From the NCBI RefSeq assembly GCF_002288635.1, contig NZ_NRSW01000001.1:1519522-1583521 (forward strand): 64,000 nt of DNA. Reading direction: 5' to 3'. The translations under genes were made by a program, and so were the position numbers. The stretch comes from Mucilaginibacter sp. MD40. GTDB taxonomy: Bacteria > Bacteroidota > Bacteroidia > Sphingobacteriales > Sphingobacteriaceae. Below, in pieces: positions 33,684 through 43,457 of the stretch (position 1 is the stretch's first letter; every line of letters starts with the position of its first letter). The notes beneath the pieces are model-generated. The model saw only the letters and a program-made list of their open reading frames with translations. It ran no database searches and was not told the origin of the DNA.

Positions 33684-34673
33684 TTACATCGCCCTTTTTA
33701 AGCTATCCTGTTTGGCCTTTTCGCGTTTTTTGAAGAAGCCACGTAGCAGGAAGTTGTGCTGTACGGCCTCCAGGTCGTCGTTTAGTTTAACAGAGCTTTG
33801 CTGTAAGTAGTTAAGCGTGCTTTTTACCTGTACGGCCATTTTGGGGTCGTTTAACAGCACACCCAACGCGTTATCTGTAGTGTTAAGCTTATTGCTGGCC
33901 TTGTTCAGGTTATCAGTAAGGGTGGTGGCATTGGCGGCAGCTTCCTGCAGTTTGGTTACTGATGCGCGGATACGGTTAAACGTAATGGTATCGGTTAACA
34001 CATTATCGGCGAAGCCACCCTTGGTATTCATTTTCTGGCTAAAGGCGTTTAACTGCATAGACATTCTTGTGGCGTTTTGTGTAGCAGCCGCTAAATTGCT
34101 CATGGTTTGTTTAAGCTGGTTGCCCATGGTGCTATCTGCCAGGAGCGCGCCCACTGTACCTTTACCTGCCAGTATCTGGTGGCTCAATGCCTTAAAATCG
34201 GTAGTAATGGCCAGCAGGTTCTGGTTGTTCTGTTGCAGGGTTTTCATAATGTCGTCCGTTGATAATAAACTTTCAGACTGCAGTACGTCACCATCCTGCA
34301 CAATGGGGGCCTGCGGACTACCGCCGTCGATCACGATGATCTTATTACCGATAAAACCGTCGCTGCTGATACGCACACCCGCGTTGCGGTGTATGTAGGG
34401 CTGGGTAGCGGCGTCAACACTCATGATCACATCCACACGGTGCAAGCCGGTGAACTTAATGTCTTTAATGGTGCCCACCTTAACGCCCGAGAACCAAACG
34501 TTGTTACCTTTCTTTAAACCGGCAACATCGTTAAATACCGAGCTGATGTGTATGCTTTTAACAAAGGTTTTTTGCGAACCACCGAGGGTGAGTATGGCCA
34601 GCACAAAAACGGCTACGCCTAAGAACACAAATACGCCTACTATTATTGATTTTCTATTTTCTGCTGCGTCCAT
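33684..34673 (-). CDS. MCE/MlaD family lipid-binding protein
   Basis: 329 aa. One N-terminal membrane helix (SIIVGVFVFLGVAVFVLAIL), then the MCE domain: SSVFNDVAGLKKGNNVWFSG, VKVGTIKDIKF, VRISSDGFIGNKIIVIDGG. The C-terminal half is a long helix/coiled coil (NQNLLAITTDFKAL onward). MCE proteins ferry phospholipids between the inner and outer membranes as the periplasmic hexamer of the Mla-type transporter. Third gene of the mlaE-mlaF-mlaD operon (20-base gap after mlaF). Confidence 0.92.
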   Translation of the reverse strand: MDAAENRKSIIVGVFVFLGVAVFVLAILTLGGSQKTFVKSIHISSVFNDVAGLKKGNNVWFSGVKVGTIKDIKFTGLHRVDVIMSVDAATQPYIHRNAGVRISSDGFIGNKIIVIDGGSPQAPIVQDGDVLQSESLLSTDDIMKTLQQNNQNLLAITTDFKALSHQILAGKGTVGALLADSTMGNQLKQTMSNLAAATQNATRMSMQLNAFSQKMNTKGGFADNVLTDTITFNRIRASVTKLQEAAANATTLTDNLNKASNKLNTTDNALGVLLNDPKMAVQVKSTLNYLQQSSVKLNDDLEAVQHNFLLRGFFKKREKAKQDSLKRAM

Positions 34674-34693
34674 ATCAATGGGGATACTATTTC

Positions 34694-35467
34694 TTATTCT
34701 ATAAAATTATAATCGTAAAAAGGTTTTACACGGGCATCATCCGTAGCAAATACCTCGTCGAACGAACCTACCCGCTGGAACTGCCCGTCGAGCAGCATGG
34801 CCACCCGGTCGCCAACCATTTTGGCACAGGTAAGGTCATGCGTAATAATAATGGATGAGGTGTTATAGCTTTGCTGCACCTCGTTGATGAGTTCGTTTAT
34901 CTCGATACAGGTGATGGGGTCCAACCCGGCTGTAGGTTCATCATACAGCATAATTTCGGGGTTGAGGATGAGCGTGCGTGCAATACCGATACGCTTGCGC
35001 TGCCCGCCCGACAGTTCAGACGGCATCTGGTTAATGGTTTGCGACAGGCTTACGGCATCCAGCACCTTGTGTACGGCATTATCAATTTCCTTGCGGGTAA
35101 TGCCCTTGCGGTTACGTACCAGCGGGAACTCCAGGTTCTTGCGCACCGTCATACTATCATATAAGGCGCTGTTCTGGAACGAGAAGCCAATGCGGATGCG
35201 CAGTGCTTCCATCTCTTTCTCGGTAATGGTGGTGAGCTCGTTGCCCAGCACATTAATGGTGCCGGCATCCGGGTATAACATGCCCGATATCAGCTTAATG
35301 AGTACCGATTTACCTGTACCCGAGCGACCCAGCACCACCAGGTTCTCGCCCTGGTAGAGGTCCAGATCAATACCCCGCAGTACGTGGTAATCGCCGAACG
35401 ACTTTTGCAGCCCCCTGATGCGGATCACCTCGTTATTCAGATCGATATTTGCCTTTTGCTTTTCCAT
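34694..35467 (-). CDS. MlaF-type ABC transporter ATPase (set 2)
   Basis: 257 aa. Walker A GRSGTGKSV, Q-loop in GFSFQNSALYDSMTV, signature LSGGQRKRIGIART, Walker B IMLYDEPTAGLDP and H-loop IITHDL. It is the cytosolic ATPase of the lipid transporter encoded by its flanking genes, 7 bases after mlaE. A second MlaF-type ATPase lies at 15667-16419. Confidence 0.94.
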   Translation of the reverse strand: MEKQKANIDLNNEVIRIRGLQKSFGDYHVLRGIDLDLYQGENLVVLGRSGTGKSVLIKLISGMLYPDAGTINVLGNELTTITEKEMEALRIRIGFSFQNSALYDSMTVRKNLEFPLVRNRKGITRKEIDNAVHKVLDAVSLSQTINQMPSELSGGQRKRIGIARTLILNPEIMLYDEPTAGLDPITCIEINELINEVQQSYNTSSIIITHDLTCAKMVGDRVAMLLDGQFQRVGSFDEVFATDDARVKPFYDYNFIE

Positions 35468-35474
35468 TATCTTC

Positions 35475-36284
35475 TTAGCGGAACCATCCGGCTATCTGTA
35501 CAATTAAAACTTCTTCAATAAACACCAGGAACATGGCCGTTACCACCGCGCCGTTGGCCGCTTTACCCACGCCCTCGGTACCTTTGGTAGAATTATAACC
35601 CTGGTAGCAGCCCACTATACCAATGGTGAAGCCAAACACCACCGCCTTGGCCAGCGATGCCCATATATCCACAAAGGTGATAGGCTCAAAAGCCTGCTCA
35701 ATAAAGGTAGCGTAGCTGGTGCCCTCGTTCTGGTTAATGTTAAGGTAACCGCCCAGCAAGGCAATCAGCGCTGTATAGGTGGCCAGCAGCGGTATGGTAA
35801 AAGTGGTGGCGATAACGCGGGTACACACCAAAAATTTAAACGGTTTGGTGCCCGATACTTCCATAGCATCTATCTGTTCGGTTACGCGCATGGAACCCAG
35901 CTCGGCACCAATGCTGGAGCCTACCTTGCCTGCCGCTATCAGCGCGGTTACCAATGGGGCCAGCGCTTTAAGCACGGCAATGGAAACCAGCGACGGCAGC
36001 CACGACGTAGCGCCGAAATCTGTTAACGATGGGCGGCTTTGCTTGGTAAAAATGACCCCGATTATAAAACCCGTAAGCGTGATGAGCGTGAACGAACGCA
36101 CGCCGGTCTCATAACATTGGCGTACCACTTCCCTGAACTCGTAAGGGGGTACAAATACCTCTTTAAAGAACCGGATAATGAAAGCATACACCCGGTACAA
36201 CATCAGGAAGAAGCTGATCACGCTATTCTTAACTTTTGTTAGCCCCGAGGGCTCTTGTTCTGTATGAGATTCTATGCTTTCCAT
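35475..36284 (-). CDS. MlaE-type ABC lipid-transport permease (set 2)
   Basis: 269 aa, longer at the N-terminus than the set-1 protein (charged cytosolic extension MESIESHTEQEPSGLTK). MlaE features: VRSFTLITLTGFIIGVIFTK, APLVTALIAAGKVGSSIGAE, MRVTEQIDAMEVSGTKPFKF, and GCYQGYNSTKGTEGVGKAAN. It forms the membrane channel of the MlaEFD system. Leads the operon with mlaF and mlaD. Confidence 0.94.
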   Translation of the reverse strand: MESIESHTEQEPSGLTKVKNSVISFFLMLYRVYAFIIRFFKEVFVPPYEFREVVRQCYETGVRSFTLITLTGFIIGVIFTKQSRPSLTDFGATSWLPSLVSIAVLKALAPLVTALIAAGKVGSSIGAELGSMRVTEQIDAMEVSGTKPFKFLVCTRVIATTFTIPLLATYTALIALLGGYLNINQNEGTSYATFIEQAFEPITFVDIWASLAKAVVFGFTIGIVGCYQGYNSTKGTEGVGKAANGAVVTAMFLVFIEEVLIVQIAGWFR

Positions 36285-36602
36285 TAATTGGGCAAAGGTA
36301 TAACTTAACTGAAATATAGATACCGGTATTGACCGTTTTGTTTTAAAAGTTAATCAGTAAAATGTAATAATTGGGGAGCACTTATAAACGCAAGTAACTT
36401 GCTTACGGTTTTTTGGTAGGGAAAGTTTGTTGGAGAGGCAGGCGGGGGAGTGGTTGACTGTATCGAGAAATAATTGGGGGAATTGGGGGGCGAAAGTGCT
36501 ATGGTGCTGTTTGAGCGGCAGCACCGTAGCAAACTTAAGCTTTTGTAAACAGGACAATCGCCTCGACATGACCTTCACCAAGCGGTGTATACAGATAGAT
36601 AA
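36285..36602. other. Gene-free gap beside the AT-rich gene
   Basis: 318 bases with no convincing ORF. It holds an imperfect 12-base inverted repeat GCTATGGTGCTG (36498-36509) / CAGCACCGTAGC (36519-36530, one mismatch). The minus strand is not followed by a U-run, so it is not a standard terminator. It may mark one edge of an inserted segment, but no flanking direct repeat was found. Confidence 0.4.
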
Positions 36603-39368
36603 TTAATCTTCACCTATAAACTTCCCGTCTTTAGTTCTTCTTCGTCGCTCTGCTAAAGGAATCCATGGTATACCATTATCTAATTGTCCTTTGCACCAAA
36701 GGGCTGTGATTGTCATTGTTGGAATATTATATGGAAACAATACCATTGCTTCGGCTCCGGCGTAACCTAGTTTACACGTTGCAATTTTCCCAGCTGATTT
36801 TCCTTCATTTTTTAACAACTGTTCGCCAATTTTTGTCAAGTAGTCTTTAAGTTGCGGTCGCTTCTCATGATTAAATGGAGAGTCTCCACCACTGAATATT
36901 TTTTCGGAACTTTTAAATAATTTGTTGATATGAATATGTATCTTATCAGGATCGAAGTTCAAATGCTCTTTGAGCATCATACGAATTTTTTCTTCAGTAC
37001 CTTCATGCCCTACGATAAAACAGAAATGTATTTCAATTTTCTTTAGTTTTTGTTTCGCTTCTTCTGCCGCTAAGGCTGAAACGTGTCTTTCATTTAGATT
37101 CATTTCAGGCGGAAGTTCATTGAGCTTATCTAGTAATTCTGCTAATATATTTAATAGTTGTAATCCGGAATTTATATTATCGTCATATATGACGAGTACA
37201 TCTGACTTAATCACTAATGTGTCGTTCAGTTCTTTCGGTTCTAGTTTATACTTCTCAAATAACTCTCTTAAATTGTAAGATATACGACCTCCACTATCCG
37301 AAACGGCACCTAAGTGTGCAATGCCTATATTTAGACTATCAGGAATCTTACTTAAGACCTTTGTCAATTCTACCTCTAACATTGGCTCATCGTATATATT
37401 AAGATTTTTAAGAAAGATTAAACCTACTTCTTGTAGTTCTTGCGGAAATTGATTTATGAAGGTGGTTATTCGATTTATAGTAATCCTTTCTTTTTTTAAG
37501 GATTCAAAACCAGTTAATTTTTCATGTATTATCTTAATGTTTTCCGCAGCGTCAGCTTTTTTAAGATAATCCGATACATCTCTAAGTTCAGGAAGTTTAG
37601 AATAATAGCCGTCGATAGTCAATTTTTTCTTGTACTCAGTTATTGTTTTGAAAGTACTGTTTGAAATATTACCTTCCTGATTAAAAACCTTTCCGCTTAT
37701 TTCAAAAATAACTTTCTCTGCTGCCAGGCCCAAAACTGGAGCAAATTCACAATCCGTAAATACATAGCCCAAAGCCCGATTCTCCTCATAATAGATAATA
37801 ATTTTATCGAGTGGGATGGTCCACTTTAAGGGCGACAAGGATGGCCGTTCAAAAAATAGTGATTCTTGCCCTTGTTGTATACTCTTAAAGCGGAGTCTTG
37901 GTATATCAATTATTATTTTCTCTAGTTTGTCAGGCCTGATTTCGATTTTTAGAAGATTTGCAATTATCATTACTTCCTGCTTCGTCTTCAATTCTAAATC
38001 TACCTCGTTAAATTGATCGAAGAAGTTTTCTATTTTCTCTGCGACATCGGAATCATGTGAAAGTGATTCTGAAAAACTATTTATTTGTCCGAAAGCAAAC
38101 GCTCTTGAATAAAGTAAACGACTATCAATGCTTCTAAGGTCTTGATTTTGCTGATTACTTATAAAGTTTTTGGTTGCAAAGAGTCCTTCTTCGCTGAATA
38201 GATTATCTAGTAATCCAGGCTTTTCGATTATGCTCTCGGTTAATTTCAACCAATTATGCGCCTTTTGTAATTCATTTATCGACTGACCAGTTGTATTCTT
38301 TGATAAAGACTCCAAATATTTTGACAATTGACTTTCAGCAGCGCGTACCTTTTGATGTAAATAGACCTTAACATGAAGCGCGAGTCGTGCGATACAAAAT
38401 TCTTCAAATACAAATTGTCCACCTTTAGAAACTCCTAAAATTTTGAATTGCTTATCTGCATCAAATTGCTTTTTCAAGTAATCAAGATTTTTAGGTAACT
38501 CGAAAGATCTAACATCAAAAACGTTTAGTTTACTTAAAATTCTGTCAAGATCAATTTCTAACTTTATACCTGTATAAAGTTGCTCCCTGGCCATATAATC
38601 AATCTTATCTGCATCTAACCCACCACTTATTAGCTGGGCTAAAAATACAGTACTAGGATCATCCTTCACAGGCATGCCTAAGATGAATAGGCAGCAGTTT
38701 TCCAGTATCTTGGCTATATCTTTTGGCTTGAAGATGTTAAGTTCGCTTATAAAATCGTGAAATGCTTTAGAGCCAATTATAGATACTGAAAACACTTCAG
38801 CAAATGGGATTTGCTTTTCACTATTTAAATGCTTTGTAAAGGCATTTTGAATGGTTTCTGCAGAAGGATAAGCATTTGTTCCAACTAAATTGTTAATTAC
38901 TCTTTCAGAACAATGACTAAATAAACAATGCCCTATGTCGTGTAAAAGTGCGGCTAACCTTACTGAATCAATGTATTTTTTAGTAATAACGCTTAAGTCT
39001 AAATCCGTATTGATTCGATTATAATTTTCGATAAGTTTATTTATGATTTGATTCAGTCTGCCTACAACGCCCAAAGAATGTTCAAATCGAGAGTACCCCA
39101 GAGAAGGGAAGACTAAATACGCAAGGCCAAGCTGTTTTATCTTTCGGATTCGTTGATATAAGGTCGTATCTATTATTGCAACTTCTAATGGAGTAAGATA
39201 TATGTAACCTAATAATGGGTCTGCAATAATTTTAGGGGTAAGAGTTTCACCGTCGCCGTGTCTTCCTGACTCTAAATTAGTTGACAAGAATTCAGCAATT
39301 CCCTGATAGAAGGGTACTAATTGTTCGTCCTTTGGCATCCAGCTTTGGACTAACTTGTTAATTTCCAA
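36603..39368 (-). CDS. HD-domain phosphohydrolase fused to a PRTase-like C-terminal domain (predicted conflict/anti-phage protein)
   Basis: 921 aa. The HD domain (about 55-270) is SAMHD1/dGTPase-like: RIRKIKQLGLAYLVFPSLGY, RFEHSLGVV with H97, LLHDIGH with H143/D144, and SGGLDADKIDYMARE with the conserved acid near 252-257. Residues about 300-660 are helical with unknown function. The C-terminal part has VLVIYDDNINSGLQLL (729-735), like the PRPP-binding loop of phosphoribosyltransferases, preceded by AHLGAVSDSGGRISYNL. It ends with TITALWCKGQLDNGIPWIPL, as in PRTase-like domains of predicted conflict proteins (the PRTase-CE type, assigned from memory). The gene is clearly AT-rich (about one third GC in lines counted by eye, against about half in neighbours). 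It stands alone between core genes, so it was probably acquired. Confidence 0.7.
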   Translation of the reverse strand: MEINKLVQSWMPKDEQLVPFYQGIAEFLSTNLESGRHGDGETLTPKIIADPLLGYIYLTPLEVAIIDTTLYQRIRKIKQLGLAYLVFPSLGYSRFEHSLGVVGRLNQIINKLIENYNRINTDLDLSVITKKYIDSVRLAALLHDIGHCLFSHCSERVINNLVGTNAYPSAETIQNAFTKHLNSEKQIPFAEVFSVSIIGSKAFHDFISELNIFKPKDIAKILENCCLFILGMPVKDDPSTVFLAQLISGGLDADKIDYMAREQLYTGIKLEIDLDRILSKLNVFDVRSFELPKNLDYLKKQFDADKQFKILGVSKGGQFVFEEFCIARLALHVKVYLHQKVRAAESQLSKYLESLSKNTTGQSINELQKAHNWLKLTESIIEKPGLLDNLFSEEGLFATKNFISNQQNQDLRSIDSRLLYSRAFAFGQINSFSESLSHDSDVAEKIENFFDQFNEVDLELKTKQEVMIIANLLKIEIRPDKLEKIIIDIPRLRFKSIQQGQESLFFERPSLSPLKWTIPLDKIIIYYEENRALGYVFTDCEFAPVLGLAAEKVIFEISGKVFNQEGNISNSTFKTITEYKKKLTIDGYYSKLPELRDVSDYLKKADAAENIKIIHEKLTGFESLKKERITINRITTFINQFPQELQEVGLIFLKNLNIYDEPMLEVELTKVLSKIPDSLNIGIAHLGAVSDSGGRISYNLRELFEKYKLEPKELNDTLVIKSDVLVIYDDNINSGLQLLNILAELLDKLNELPPEMNLNERHVSALAAEEAKQKLKKIEIHFCFIVGHEGTEEKIRMMLKEHLNFDPDKIHIHINKLFKSSEKIFSGGDSPFNHEKRPQLKDYLTKIGEQLLKNEGKSAGKIATCKLGYAGAEAMVLFPYNIPTMTITALWCKGQLDNGIPWIPLAERRRRTKDGKFIGED

Positions 39369-39541
39369 TGTGATTTAGTTTAGTTAAAATAAGATTTTGA
39401 AAATTAAAAATTTTTAATTTAGAAATCAAAGGCTAAAATCATTTGATCAGTCAATTATAACTATGTGTAACTCTTAAGTTATTTAACCTTAAAGTCGACG
39501 ATTAATTGAAAACATTATCTTAGTTCATTATAGATTTAAAT

Positions 39542-40675
39542 ATGCATAGACTGCTCAGCTTCCACACCCTCTGCCTATCGCTAATCCTTGCGGCTTTCAG
39601 CCTACCCGCTGCCGCCCAGCTATACAACCCTTCCGACGGGCAGGCTACTAACCAAACGCGGCAGTTGTATTACAGTATGCAGCGCCTGGTAGGGGCGGGC
39701 ACCATCTTTGGCCATCATGATGATACGGCCTATGGCGTGGGCTGGTGCTTTGTTAAGGAGCAGTCGGACGTGAAGAGTGTTACCGGCAGCTACCCGGCAC
39801 TTTACGGCTGGGACCTGGCAAAAATTGAGCACGACAGCATCAGGGATATCAACGGCATCCCCTTCAAATACCAAAAGCAACTGGTTAAGGAAGCCTACAG
39901 GCGGGGCGGTATCAATACCTTTTGCTGGCATATGGATAACCCCGCCAATGGTAAAACCGCCTGGGATACCAGCATGCGCACGGTTAAAGAGCTGCTGCCC
40001 GGCGGCACGGCGCACGCTACCTATGTGCAATGGCTGGATAAGGCCGCCGCTTACCTCAACGAACTGCGGGGCGATGATGGCGAGCCGATACCCATCCTCT
40101 TCCGTCCGTTCCATGAGCTTACGGGTAACTGGTTCTGGTGGGGCGCCAATACCTGCACGCCCGATGAGTTTAAGCAACTATGGCGCTTCACTATTGACTA
40201 CCTGCGCCAAACCAAAAAGCTGCACCAACTGCTGGTGGTATTCTCGGAGGCCGACTTTAACTCGGCGGATGAATTCATGCAGCGCTATCCCGGCAGCGCC
40301 TATGTGGATTTTGTGGGCTTTGATAATTACTGCTACAAAAATGTGGATGATTATAAACGCAACCTGGATAAACGGCTGGCCATTGTAGATACCATTGCCG
40401 CGCGCGAGCATAAGCTGGCCTGCCTACCCGAAACCGGCTACGAACAAATACCCCAAGCCAATTGGTGGACCACCGTTCTGCTGCCCGTGCTGCAAAAACA
40501 CAAAACCTCTTACGTAATGGCCTGGCGCAATGGCCGGCCCGATCATTACTATGTGCCTTACCCCGGCCAGGTAAGCGAGGCCGATTTTGTACGGTTCTTT
40601 AACAGCGGTGCCGTTATCTTCGAGAACCGTTTGGCGCAGCTGGGCGTTTACGGGCGGTATATTTTACGCAAGTAA
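39542..40675 (+). CDS. Glycoside hydrolase family 26 (beta-mannanase-like)
   Basis: 377 aa with a signal peptide (LSLILAAFSLPAAAQ). The (beta/alpha)8 catalytic domain has the acid/base Glu192 in FRPFHELTGNWFWWG and the nucleophile Glu297 in CLPETGYEQIPQANWW, the pattern of GH26. It cleaves internal beta-1,4-mannosidic bonds of mannan or galactomannan; GH26 also includes other specificities. Length matches the single-domain family. Its TAA is directly followed by the complementary stop of the convergent TonB-type gene (TAATTA), with no spacer. Confidence 0.93.
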   Translation: MHRLLSFHTLCLSLILAAFSLPAAAQLYNPSDGQATNQTRQLYYSMQRLVGAGTIFGHHDDTAYGVGWCFVKEQSDVKSVTGSYPALYGWDLAKIEHDSIRDINGIPFKYQKQLVKEAYRRGGINTFCWHMDNPANGKTAWDTSMRTVKELLPGGTAHATYVQWLDKAAAYLNELRGDDGEPIPILFRPFHELTGNWFWWGANTCTPDEFKQLWRFTIDYLRQTKKLHQLLVVFSEADFNSADEFMQRYPGSAYVDFVGFDNYCYKNVDDYKRNLDKRLAIVDTIAAREHKLACLPETGYEQIPQANWWTTVLLPVLQKHKTSYVMAWRNGRPDHYYVPYPGQVSEADFVRFFNSGAVIFENRLAQLGVYGRYILRK

Positions 40676-43174
40676 TTATCTGCCGCCGCCCGCGCTTGGG
40701 TCGTGCGGTAGTTGGTCGCCGCCGTTATCACGATCTTCCTTGTTTTTATCCTTCGCGAATTCCAGCTTACCAAACTTGTAGCTCAGCGTAATACCGAACG
40801 ACTGGAAAGGCAACTGCCTCAGGCTCGACTGGTTAAACGTTGGCCCCTTGGTGGTAGAGTACTGGTTAATATAATTGCTGAAGGGGTTGGTAGCCGCCAG
40901 GCCTATGCTGGCATTCTTGTTCCAGAACTGTTTGCGCACGGCAAAATTGTAAAAGAAAAATTTGGGGCGGTTACCCTGCAAGGTACGGGTAGATGAATTG
41001 TAGTTCACAAAAGCCTCGGCCATAAAATTATTACCAAACTGGTAACTGGTATTGAGGTTAAGGCGGTATTGGAAAGCTTTAACATCCAGGTTGTTCTGGG
41101 CGTTATTAGGGTCGATGATGCTATTTTCGCGGTGTATCAGGAAAATGTTGGTACGCAGGTTAAGCTTCTTGGTTACCGGTACCGAGGCGAAGATATTGGT
41201 ACCGATGGAGGTTTGCGTGCCCAGGTTAATGCGCTGGGTAAGCAATACGTTGGTATACTCGCGGCCGTTTACATCCAGCACGGCATAAGGCGTAGTAAAC
41301 TGCGAGAGGTCGTCGATATTATGGCGGTAAAAGCCGCCGATGTTAAAATTGGCCCCGCTATCATATGATCGGCTGTAGGCCAGCTCAAAAGCGTTACTTT
41401 TCTCCGGTTTAAGGTTGGGGTTACCCGTGCTGATGTTGTTAGGGTCGCTGATGTTAAAGAACGGGTTCACATCCTGGTACTCGGGCCGCTCTATGCGGAA
41501 AGAGTAGCTCAGCTTAATGGTTTCCAAAGCATTGATTTTGTGCGATAACACTGCCGATGGCGCCAGGGTATTATAATCGGGAATAACCGTTCCGGGGAAA
41601 TCTGCCGAGGTTTTGGTGTACTCGTTGCGCAGGCCCACCTTAACATCCAAAAAGTTCTTGAACAGCGAGGTAGATGCCGCCGCGTATACGGCGTAAATAT
41701 TGCGTTTGTAATTAAACGCGAAGCTTTGGCCGGCATTGTTCACATAACTGCCATCGGCCAGCAGGCTATCGGTATTGGTTACGTTGGTTAATTTTTCAAT
41801 GATGGCTTTGGCGCCCGTTTCTATATTAAAAGTTTTGGTTACCGGGTGGGTATAATCAATAGATATGTTGATCTGCCTGTCGTTACCCGGGTTGTTGCCG
41901 CGCGCGCCGGTGGCGGGGCTGTTCAGGTTAAGGTAATCCAGTTGCTGGGTATAGCTGTTGATGTTTTTACCGTTGCTGCTGGTAAACAATACATCCAGTT
42001 CCTGCCCTTCTTTGCTAAAACGTTTCTTGTAATCTAAACTGTAATCAACCGAGTTAGCGCTAAACTTGCTCGATGAGTTGCGCAGGCTCAGGATATCCGA
42101 TACGATATTGCCCGTGGCCCCGCTCATGAGCGATTGCTCCTGGTTGGTAAGGCCGCTGCTGTTGTTACCAAAATGGTCAAACCCGATGCTGGCGGTCAGA
42201 TCATCCTTAGGGGTGATGCTCCAGTTAAAGCTCAGGCCCGATTGGTAGCCGCTGCGCTTGGTATCGGCGCTTCCCTTTTGCAGCAGGTGAGTCATGTCGC
42301 CGTTGGGCAGGGTAGTGGTACGGTCGTTAGTGTTTAAGGCGGTGGTGTTCAGTTGCGCCCGCCCGCTGAAAAAGGCATTCACCCCAAAGTTACCCTTGCG
42401 GGCGTTGAGGTTAAATGAGCCGTTTTCCTGGCGGGTACCGGCAGTAAGGTTTACGCTGCCGTTTACGCCCGATACTTTGCTGTCTTTTAAAACAATGTTA
42501 ATGATACCTCCGGTTCCAGCGGCATCGTACTTGGCGCCGGGGCTGGTAATTACTTCAATATTTTTGATCTGCGTGGCAGGTATGGCCTGCAGCGCGTCGG
42601 CCAGGCTGGCCCCAAAAATGCTGCTGGGCTTGCCATTAATAAGAAAGCGGATATTGGCATTGCCCTGTAACTCTACATTGCCATCAATATCAACCGTTAC
42701 CTGGGGTACTTTGCGCAGTACATCAATAGCCGCGCCGCTCTGTGATGAAAGGTCGTTTTGCGCGTTGTACACCATCTTATCAATCCGGTTCTCAATTACG
42801 GGTGCGCGGGCCACAATGTTTACCCCTTTAAGCTGGTTTTGGTTAGGCTGTAAATTGATGGTGCCTAAATCAGCGGTACCACCATCTTTAACTATTACGT
42901 GTGCTATTACAAACTTTTTGTAGCCTATAAAGTCGGCGGTTACGCGGTAGTCGCCAGGGGCTATGCCGGTAAGGCTGAAATTTCCTTTTTCATCGGTGCT
43001 GATACCATTAAAAGGGCTGTCGCTGCCTTGTTTAAATACGGAAATGGTGGCGTAATCAACCGACTGCTTAGTAACGGCGTCAACCACCTTACCGGTAATC
43101 TTACCTTTGCCGCCTTGCGCGGCAACATGTAAAGCAATAAATAATAATATAAAAGATAGGAGGGATTTATACAT
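40676..43174 (-). CDS. TonB-dependent receptor-type outer-membrane barrel protein
   Basis: 832 aa. After the signal peptide, a CarboxypepD_reg-like domain (KITGKVVDAVTKQSVDYATI) is followed by a plug region (GAAIDVLRKVPQVTVDIDGN, NIRFLINGKPSSIFG). A large barrel of the Omp_b-brl_3 type ends near FQSFGITLSYKFGKLEF. It has a typical Bacteroidota nutrient-receptor architecture, but there is no SusD partner, so it belongs to the non-SusCD class. Convergent with the GH26 gene and upstream of nothing on its strand. Substrate unknown; the neighbouring mannanase does not prove a link because the genes are convergent. Confidence 0.9.
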   Translation of the reverse strand: MYKSLLSFILLFIALHVAAQGGKGKITGKVVDAVTKQSVDYATISVFKQGSDSPFNGISTDEKGNFSLTGIAPGDYRVTADFIGYKKFVIAHVIVKDGGTADLGTINLQPNQNQLKGVNIVARAPVIENRIDKMVYNAQNDLSSQSGAAIDVLRKVPQVTVDIDGNVELQGNANIRFLINGKPSSIFGASLADALQAIPATQIKNIEVITSPGAKYDAAGTGGIINIVLKDSKVSGVNGSVNLTAGTRQENGSFNLNARKGNFGVNAFFSGRAQLNTTALNTNDRTTTLPNGDMTHLLQKGSADTKRSGYQSGLSFNWSITPKDDLTASIGFDHFGNNSSGLTNQEQSLMSGATGNIVSDILSLRNSSSKFSANSVDYSLDYKKRFSKEGQELDVLFTSSNGKNINSYTQQLDYLNLNSPATGARGNNPGNDRQINISIDYTHPVTKTFNIETGAKAIIEKLTNVTNTDSLLADGSYVNNAGQSFAFNYKRNIYAVYAAASTSLFKNFLDVKVGLRNEYTKTSADFPGTVIPDYNTLAPSAVLSHKINALETIKLSYSFRIERPEYQDVNPFFNISDPNNISTGNPNLKPEKSNAFELAYSRSYDSGANFNIGGFYRHNIDDLSQFTTPYAVLDVNGREYTNVLLTQRINLGTQTSIGTNIFASVPVTKKLNLRTNIFLIHRENSIIDPNNAQNNLDVKAFQYRLNLNTSYQFGNNFMAEAFVNYNSSTRTLQGNRPKFFFYNFAVRKQFWNKNASIGLAATNPFSNYINQYSTTKGPTFNQSSLRQLPFQSFGITLSYKFGKLEFAKDKNKEDRDNGGDQLPHDPSAGGGR

Positions 43175-43457
43175 GGCTGGCTTTGTAAACAGGGGTGCAA
43201 TATTCGCAAGAAAAGTTCAGATAAATAAGGAGGTTTCGTAATTGTTACAAAGGTTAAACGCTTGCAAAGCAATAGATAACACCAGCCTTTGACTATTTGA
43301 CTAAAATGAAATTTTGGTTAAATATGTTTCAGTAGTTTTAATAAAATTTCGTTTTTGAAAAATATTTTGATACTTTCCGGCCTGGAGTTTTGAAAAATAT
43401 TACAATAAAAATACATTTTATGTAAGTTATTGCTATCTTCAACGTTTTATCCCTAAT

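Noticed and set aside
36350..36581. Small ORFs in the gap beside the HD gene
   Set aside because: Overlapping minus-strand frames without start signals or protein-like composition.
39620..40388. Antisense and alternate frames of about 185-203 codons over the GH26 gene
   Set aside because: GH26 catalytic motifs are on the plus-strand main frame; the others have no recognisable features.
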